From HGM05232 sp036661515 (lineage in GTDB: Bacteria; Bacteroidota; Bacteroidia; Bacteroidales; Muribaculaceae), in NCBI GenBank assembly GCA_036661515.1, contig JAVWYO010000023.1, positions 1-27,706 on the forward strand: DNA of 27,706 bases. The letters run 5' to 3'. Positions 22,738 to 27,706 of the stretch are shown piece after piece. Every line of letters begins with the position of its first letter. The first letter of the stretch is position 1. The position numbers and the translations under genes were made by a program. The notes under the pieces are model-generated. The model saw only the letters and a list, made by a program, of their open reading frames with translations, had not been told where the DNA came from and did not search any database.

Positions 22738-23343
22738 TTATTCAGCTGACATAGCTGGTGGAGTAACGATTTCGGGTTGATTATCCCCTTTAATTTGTCG
22801 GTAAAACAATGTAAAAGATGTCTGCATATAAGGAAGAAGAAACAAATATCCAATTCCAAATGTAAAGATACATAGTATAGACCACCCAATGAAGCGACAG
22901 CATAAGCAAAACAAATCCCACTTATGACCATACATCATTTCGCAACTCTTGTCAATAGCTTGAGAAGCCGATAACGAAGGATTATCAATCATAATAAAAT
23001 AAGTCATTGAATAGCGTAACGAAGCTATAATACCAGGTATGATTAATAAAAGCGACCACAATAACGTATAAATAAACATCAACAATCCAGCAAGGAATGT
23101 TTCCAAGAATTTATTGAATCCACAAAATAGTCCCTCTATTTGAGGGTTAGCTTTATTTGTAGCTTTAATTATATATGACGTAAAGCCATATTCAAGAGGT
23201 CCTATTAAAAGGAAATATCCAAATATAAAAGACGACCCTGCAGATGTTATTACACCAAATAGAAAAGCACAAAGAGCAACCATCAGCCACTGACCCTGCA
23301 ACGCATTCTTAGCGTCATTCATTAATTCTTTATTAGTTCTCAT
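22738..23343 (-). CDS. DUF975-family integral membrane protein
   Basis: The 201-residue inner-membrane protein starts with KELMNDAKNALQGQWLMVAL (5-24), the typical DUF975 opening. Features include LIGPLEYGFTSYII (46-59), LLIIPGIIASLRYSMTYFI (99-117) and IDNPSLSASQAIDKSCEMM (119-137), then GHKWDLFCL (139-147) and a hydrophobic pair ending LPYMQTSFTLFYRQI. About five to six hydrophobic helices can be drawn. The family has no agreed function. It has its own promoter upstream and the long palindromic terminator downstream, so it is monocistronic. Confidence 0.88.
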   Translation of the reverse strand: MRTNKELMNDAKNALQGQWLMVALCAFLFGVITSAGSSFIFGYFLLIGPLEYGFTSYIIKATNKANPQIEGLFCGFNKFLETFLAGLLMFIYTLLWSLLLIIPGIIASLRYSMTYFIMIDNPSLSASQAIDKSCEMMYGHKWDLFCLCCRFIGWSILCIFTFGIGYLFLLPYMQTSFTLFYRQIKGDNQPEIVTPPAMSAE

Positions 23344-23391
23344 TTTCTTATAAAATTTTATAATTTATATACTATCATCTATTTTCCACGA

Positions 23392-23425
23392 CAAAGTTAC
23401 TGTTTATTTTAACATATACGTCAAA
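23392..23425 (-). promoter_or_regulatory. Bacteroidota-type promoter of the DUF975 gene
   Basis: On the minus strand TTTG (plus CAAA, 23422-23425) and TAACTTTG (plus CAAAGTTA, 23392-23399) are exact boxes separated by 22 bases, within the known 17-23 range. The -7 box lies 48 bases upstream of the ATG. Confidence 0.65.
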
Positions 23426-23521
23426 AGCTATTAAATATTTCACAAAAAAGGGACAATTCTATCTCGCACCCCAAAAAAGTTAATATATTGTTTTTTTAGT
23501 TTCTGTTGAATTAGTGACAGA

Positions 23522-23565
23522 AAAGGCTGTTATAAAAGTCATTGCCTACTTATTCAACAGCCTTT
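23522..23565 (-). terminator. Hairpin terminator after the glycogen operon
   Basis: AAAGGCTGTT (23522-23531) and AACAGCCTTT (23556-23565) form a perfect 10-bp stem with a 24-base loop. On the minus strand it is followed by TTTTCTG and starts 16 bases past the GH57 stop. On the plus strand the tail CTTATTTTTC would also serve. Confidence 0.8.
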
Positions 23566-23581
23566 CTTATTTTTCTAAACC

Positions 23582-24982
23582 TTATTTTTTTGCTTTTGAT
23601 GTATTTTTTGGCGAAGTTGCTTTCTTTTTTGTAGTTGTTGCTTTTTTCTCAGTCGTTGGAGCATCGAGGTCGCCAACTTCTGCTTTTAGAATATTGTTTC
23701 GCATCAATGTAACTTCTTTATTCAATTCTTCAATTTCTGTAGCTTGATTACGAATAGTAGTAAGAAGTGCATTCAATTCTTCATTTTCTATTGATAAGGG
23801 ATATTGTGCTTCTACTCTAACGATAAAGTCAGAAAGTGCATTCATATAGTTAGTGAAAGCCTGATAAGGCGTTTCATAAGGGCTATAGTGAGAATGTACT
23901 GCGCCATCATTTCTGTGTTTTGTACACATATAAAAGAAGTGATCAGACGCTTGTAGATAATTCCAATCTTGTTTTAGACGGCGATCATCGCATAGGCGAA
24001 CGCGTTCGGCAATGGAATATAACTTGTGGAATGCCTCATTCTGCAAAGTATTTCCAAGCCAAGCACTTGTGTCGCGTGCTTCATCAGCCCAAGACATTGG
24101 GAATGGAACAGCAAGTTCACCAACCGATTTGAGTTTAGCAATAGCTTCTGAAGGAGTCCAAAATGAGATGTCGTGTTCTGCAGCAAAACGAGGTAATGCT
24201 TTCATAAAATCAAAGATACCAGTTTCACGAGATTGTAATTCACCAAATGTTTCATAATTCATAAATAGATTTATCAATTGTTCGTCTTGTGGTAGTTGAG
24301 CAATCCAATCAATATATTTATCGGCAGTGAGTGGATAGGAATCCCACTCTGTATTACTGAAACGGAATGAAATATCATCAGATAATTTTGAATTCTTCAA
24401 TAGCAACTTTAGCTTAGGACTCGCAGCCGAAGAGTAAAGATAATTAGGCGATTTCCAGCCAAGAATATGCTTAGCTCCATCAGTAATAGCTCCTTTATAC
24501 CCCATAGCAGTCACCATCTGAGATATCTCATCAGAGTATATTAACTCAGTGTTTCGAAACACCTTAGGGTGCTGTCCAAATAGCTGAAATATCTTTTTAT
24601 CATGTTCTTTAACTTGCAACCTAAATTCCTCTGGGTCGGTAAGAGACGCAAGTGTGTGAGCATAAGTTTCTGAAAGAAATTCTACGCAACCAGTTGCTGC
24701 GAGTTCTTTCATCGATTCAATAAATTCGGGTACAAATTGCTCTAATTGTTCAAGAGCGGTACCTGTAATAGAGAATGCTACTTTGAAATTTTTACCATTA
24801 GCCTTAATCATATCAAGCAACATTGCATTTGCAGGAAGATATGAACGATGAGCTATGCGAGTAATAATGTCGTCGTTAGCAAAATCATCGTAATAATAAT
24901 GGTCGTTACCAATATCTAAAAATCGATAGTTTTTTAGACGGAATGGTTGATGTATTTGAAAATAAAAACAAATTGCTTTCAT
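23582..24982 (-). CDS. GH57 alpha-amylase-like protein with altered catalytic motif
   Basis: The 466-residue cytoplasmic protein belongs to glycoside hydrolase family 57 (alpha-glucan amylases and branching enzymes). Family blocks are HQP (11-13), EFLSETYAHTL (101-111), VFRNTELIYSD (141-151) with the probable nucleophile Glu146, and MNYETFGELQ (241-250). The last block normally reads as D-x-E-x-F-G with Asp as acid/base. Here the codon is AAT, Asn242, and the usual following His is Leu249. Activity may thus be reduced or lost, or another residue may serve. A coiled-coil-like segment (about 398-432) and a Lys/Ala/Thr-rich basic tail (about 446-466) end the protein. It is the last gene of a three-gene glycogen operon, 21 bases after the GT4 gene. 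Confidence 0.88.
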   Translation of the reverse strand: MKAICFYFQIHQPFRLKNYRFLDIGNDHYYYDDFANDDIITRIAHRSYLPANAMLLDMIKANGKNFKVAFSITGTALEQLEQFVPEFIESMKELAATGCVEFLSETYAHTLASLTDPEEFRLQVKEHDKKIFQLFGQHPKVFRNTELIYSDEISQMVTAMGYKGAITDGAKHILGWKSPNYLYSSAASPKLKLLLKNSKLSDDISFRFSNTEWDSYPLTADKYIDWIAQLPQDEQLINLFMNYETFGELQSRETGIFDFMKALPRFAAEHDISFWTPSEAIAKLKSVGELAVPFPMSWADEARDTSAWLGNTLQNEAFHKLYSIAERVRLCDDRRLKQDWNYLQASDHFFYMCTKHRNDGAVHSHYSPYETPYQAFTNYMNALSDFIVRVEAQYPLSIENEELNALLTTIRNQATEIEELNKEVTLMRNNILKAEVGDLDAPTTEKKATTTKKKATSPKNTSKAKK

Positions 24983-25003
24983 TGGTAATATTTATTTTAA
25001 AGA

Positions 25004-26269
25004 TTATACATTGTGTTTTATTGCGTTTTTATAAATATCGATTACTTTAGCACCCGCTTTAACCCATTGAATACCATCAATTTCTGAAAGTCCTTTTTCT
25101 CGTAATTGCGTGTACATTGCAGGATAAGTAATAATGGAATATATAGCGTCGGCCATAGCATCAATGTCCCAATAATCAATTTTTATGACATTGTCAAGGA
25201 TTTCGGCACAGCCCGATTGCTTTGAAATAATAGATGGCACACCCATTTGCATAGCTTCAAGAGGAGAAATTCCAAAAGGCTCGGATACAGATGGCATAAT
25301 ATACACATCAGATGCTTTAAGCATTTCATAGACTTGACGGCCTCGTAAAAAACCTGCAAAATGAAACCTGTCGGATATGTCTCGTTGAGCAGCAAGCTTT
25401 ATCATTTTATCCATCATGTCGCCTCCACCTGCCATAACAAAGCGTACATTATGTTTCTTTTTTAATACTTTAGCAGCCGCTTCGACAAAATATTCAGGAC
25501 CTTTTTGCATCGTTATACGACCAAGAAACGTTACTATTTTCTCCTTAGATTTTTGAATTTCAATTGAACGTAATTCCTCGCTTAATGGTTCCACAGCATT
25601 ATGAACGGTAGTCACTTTATCGGGTGAAATCCCGTATTTTTCAATTACAGTTCTTCGAGTCAAGTTACTCACTGTGATGATATGGTCGGCTTGGTTCATT
25701 CCATCTTTTTCTATTGCAAAGACAGTAGGATTTACGTTACCTCTTGAACGATCGAAGTCGGTGGCATGAACATGTATTACTAAAGGCTTTCCTGTAACTT
25801 GCTTTGCATGGATTCCTGCTGGGTAAGTTAACCAGTCATGCGAGTGAATTATATCACAAGGCACTGTGCGTGCGATTATACCAGCAACGATAGAATAATT
25901 ATTAATCTCTTCGATAAGATTTTCAGGATATCGCCCCGAAAATTCAATACAACCAAGATCGTTTGTACGCATATAGTTAAAGTCACTATATATGTTTGAA
26001 CGCAGGTCGTAATAGGTCTGCGGGTTCATCACTTTGCCTATTCGGCTCTCTATGTAATCCCAGTTAACATCGCGCCAAGCGATAGGCGTATTAGATGCTC
26101 CTATGATGTTAGCAAAACTTCGATCCTCGTCACCATAGGGTTTTGGAATAACAAATGTTATATCCATATCACCATTTTCAGCCATTCCTTTCGTAAGACC
26201 GTAACTTGCAGTTCCAAGTCCTCCGAGTATATGTGGTGGAAATTCCCACCCAAACATTAGTGCCTTCAT
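25004..26269 (-). CDS. GT4 glycosyltransferase, glycogen synthase-like
   Basis: This 421-residue GT-B fold enzyme is a retaining glycosyltransferase, probably extending alpha-1,4-glucan from a nucleotide sugar. The N-terminal domain has FGWEFPPHILGGLGTASYGL split over 6-25, with the GGLG loop (16-19) typical of glycogen/starch synthases. IIHSHDWLTYPAGI (140-153) and VIHVHATDFDRSRG (164-177) follow. The C-terminal domain has LGRITMQKG (249-257) with Arg251 and Lys256, then the E-x7-E motif Glu330 to Glu338 in SEPFGISPLE. Between the debranching enzyme and GH57 genes, with spacings of 28 and 21 bases, its role in glycogen synthesis fits the context. The sugar donor is not decided by sequence. 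Confidence 0.92.
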   Translation of the reverse strand: MKALMFGWEFPPHILGGLGTASYGLTKGMAENGDMDITFVIPKPYGDEDRSFANIIGASNTPIAWRDVNWDYIESRIGKVMNPQTYYDLRSNIYSDFNYMRTNDLGCIEFSGRYPENLIEEINNYSIVAGIIARTVPCDIIHSHDWLTYPAGIHAKQVTGKPLVIHVHATDFDRSRGNVNPTVFAIEKDGMNQADHIITVSNLTRRTVIEKYGISPDKVTTVHNAVEPLSEELRSIEIQKSKEKIVTFLGRITMQKGPEYFVEAAAKVLKKKHNVRFVMAGGGDMMDKMIKLAAQRDISDRFHFAGFLRGRQVYEMLKASDVYIMPSVSEPFGISPLEAMQMGVPSIISKQSGCAEILDNVIKIDYWDIDAMADAIYSIITYPAMYTQLREKGLSEIDGIQWVKAGAKVIDIYKNAIKHNV

Positions 26270-26297
26270 ATTTTGAAAGAAAGAAATTTCATAATAA

Positions 26298-27706
26298 TTA
26301 TACGTTTAAATTTTTGAGTATTCTCAATACGCCTAATACTCCGCCTACATTTAAGGCATAACTTATGGCTCCACGTCCTGTAAATGGAGGATTTCCATCG
26401 TAAAGTTCCGATAGCGATCCGATGCAACCAAGAGTCATATCGTCTTCAAAGCCAATGAGCATGCGTTCTATAAATGGAATTCCACCTACTCCAAATACTT
26501 TAATATATGTATCGGTATAGAATCCTATTAATCCAGGACGCACTGGACCTTGAAAATAAGCCTTTTCTCGTTCATCAGGAGTACCCACATAGATAGGATT
26601 ATATCCATAACTTTTTGGGCTTAATGTCCTTAACCCTTTAGGCGTAAGTAGCTCGCGCGTCACAACATCAAGCACCGACTTTCGTTGTCGACGGTCGAGT
26701 GGAGAATATTCAAGTCCTGTGGCAATTATCATATTAGGGCGCACACTTAAATCGACATATCCTCCTGATACATAATCATAAAGATATCCAAAATCATTAA
26801 GGAATGTATTGATAAATGATACTTTTGCTTTTTCGGCTATGTTTTGCCACTCTTCGACATTAGTTGCCATATCGGCATCTTCGTTGAACAGAGCAGAGCC
26901 AAACATAAGCGCATTATACCAAAGTGCATTAAACTCTACAAGATATCCTGTGCGTGGAATCATCGGAGAGCCATCGGGATATGATGAGTCCATCCATGAT
27001 ATTGGGCGTTGTGTGCCGTCACTTCTGACTAATCCGTTATAATCTAATATTAAATTACTATGTCGGCCAGCAATAATAAAATTGATTATGTCGGCAACAA
27101 ATTTACCATATAACTTTTTACATTCAGCTATTCCAAATTTCTTGGCATGTGCTTGAACTGTCCATATAGCCCAAAGAGGGACATCGGGCAAGTCTATAAA
27201 TTGCATATATTTATCCAGCTGACCTTTGTCCATGAAATTATACATAGCCTTCATCGCAGTATCCATAATTAGAGCAAAGTCCTGAGGGTGATTTACGGCT
27301 ATCGTGGTGCCAGGTAGCGCAATAAATTCATCTCTTGCTCTAATCTTAAACCAAGGATATCCAGCAAGTAGATAATGACCGTCATCATTTGTAATATAGA
27401 ATTGCTTAGCTGAGTTTTTAAGACAGTTATAGAAACTTGTGCGTGGCGTGCGATTTTCAAGCTCTTCGGCATACGTTTTAGCAAAGCTTCGAGGAGATTC
27501 TTCGGTAAGTCCAGCTGAGAAGAAGATGCTTTCACCCTTGCGAATGGGAAGTTGAAAATATCCGGGCACAAAAAGATCTTCATGGTAAGGAATACCGCGT
27601 TCCTCATCTTTTATATACTCAATCCCTTTATACCATGTAGGACAGAAAATAAATTCTGGCTTATGACTAAATTGCATGTACAGATTAGGATAACCATTAT
27701 ACATAC
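26298..27706 (-). CDS. Glycogen debranching enzyme (amylo-alpha-1,6-glucosidase type), partial
   Basis: The 5' end is cut by the window, so only the last 469 codons or so are seen; the Met at 27704 is internal. The C-terminal (alpha/alpha)6 domain is of the GH133/GDE type: HYLLAGYPWFKIRARDEFIA near residues 110-129 of the visible part, ALPGTTIA, WMDSSYPDG..PRTGYLVEFNALWYNAL further on, and GLEYSPLDRRQRKSVLDVV. The enzyme should remove 1,6-branches in glycogen by glucosidase action. It is the first visible gene of the operon, followed after 28 bases by the GT4 gene. The operon's promoter lies outside the window. Confidence 0.92.
   Translation of the reverse strand, partial: MYNGYPNLYMQFSHKPEFIFCPTWYKGIEYIKDEERGIPYHEDLFVPGYFQLPIRKGESIFFSAGLTEESPRSFAKTYAEELENRTPRTSFYNCLKNSAKQFYITNDDGHYLLAGYPWFKIRARDEFIALPGTTIAVNHPQDFALIMDTAMKAMYNFMDKGQLDKYMQFIDLPDVPLWAIWTVQAHAKKFGIAECKKLYGKFVADIINFIIAGRHSNLILDYNGLVRSDGTQRPISWMDSSYPDGSPMIPRTGYLVEFNALWYNALMFGSALFNEDADMATNVEEWQNIAEKAKVSFINTFLNDFGYLYDYVSGGYVDLSVRPNMIIATGLEYSPLDRRQRKSVLDVVTRELLTPKGLRTLSPKSYGYNPIYVGTPDEREKAYFQGPVRPGLIGFYTDTYIKVFGVGGIPFIERMLIGFEDDMTLGCIGSLSELYDGNPPFTGRGAISYALNVGGVLGVLRILKNLNV

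Noticed and set aside
22656..22931. 91-codon minus-strand frame
   Set aside because: It is a shifted frame of the DUF975 gene and runs through the palindromic terminator.
1..27706. CRISPR array, insertion sequence, integron or defence island
   Set aside because: No regularly spaced repeats, transposase, integrase, cas, restriction or toxin-antitoxin genes are visible.

Overview
The window looks like chromosomal core DNA from a member of the Bacteroidales. It is AT-rich. Several intergenic regions carry the Bacteroidota-type promoter (TTTG, about 19-22 bp, TAnnTTTG) instead of sigma70 boxes, and most starts lack a Shine-Dalgarno sequence. There are many SPII lipoproteins and small outer-membrane barrels. 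The glycogen block at the right end (GH57 / GT4 / GH133 debranching enzyme) is arranged as in Bacteroides. I could not fix family or genus. I see no phage, transposon, integron or CRISPR array, and no clear island of foreign DNA.

Layout. 1-450: tRNA-Arg(TCT) on + and tRNA-Leu(TAG) on -, each with a recognisable promoter and hairpin terminator. 582-1001: small lipoprotein. 1009-5631 (-): topoisomerase IV subunit A (parC) followed by two tightly linked envelope genes, a barrel-like protein and an S41 peptidase lipoprotein. 5872-7995 (+): glycyl-tRNA synthetase and an FKBP-type prolyl isomerase lipoprotein. 7996-8597: a 602-base gap between convergent genes, holding two terminator-like hairpins and a strongly structured element (8269-8361) behind a matching promoter; this is my best candidate for an undescribed RNA. 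8598-9761 (-): tatA-tatC. 9900-11506 (+): an overlapping pair, outer-membrane barrel and metallophosphoesterase lipoprotein. 11703-12581 (+): fabD with a good promoter and strong terminator. 12697-14161 (-): YitT-type membrane protein and a small barrel. 14372-15507 (+): a barrel and a four-helix holin-like membrane protein. 15504-18928 (-): CDF zinc exporter, trpS, an inositol-monophosphatase-family enzyme and an Lrp/AsnC regulator. 19041-21796 (+): GNAT acetyltransferase, a zinc/manganese-type ABC binding lipoprotein with its ATPase but no permease, and an O6-alkylguanine-DNA alkyltransferase. 21759-23343 (-): TIGR01777-type epimerase and a DUF975 membrane protein. 23582-27706 (-): GH57 protein, GT4 glycogen synthase-like enzyme and a glycogen debranching enzyme cut by the window edge.

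How the genes fit together. The right-end block should make and trim glycogen, although the GH57 protein has Asn at the position where I expect the catalytic Asp. Two zinc-related functions lie about 4 kb apart: export (CDF) and probable uptake (binding protein plus ATPase). The other genes are mainly housekeeping. The items most worth a second look are the RNA-like element at 8269-8361, the inverted repeat over the tRNA-Leu promoter, the GH57 substitution, the permease-less ABC pair, and the barrel/phosphoesterase pair.
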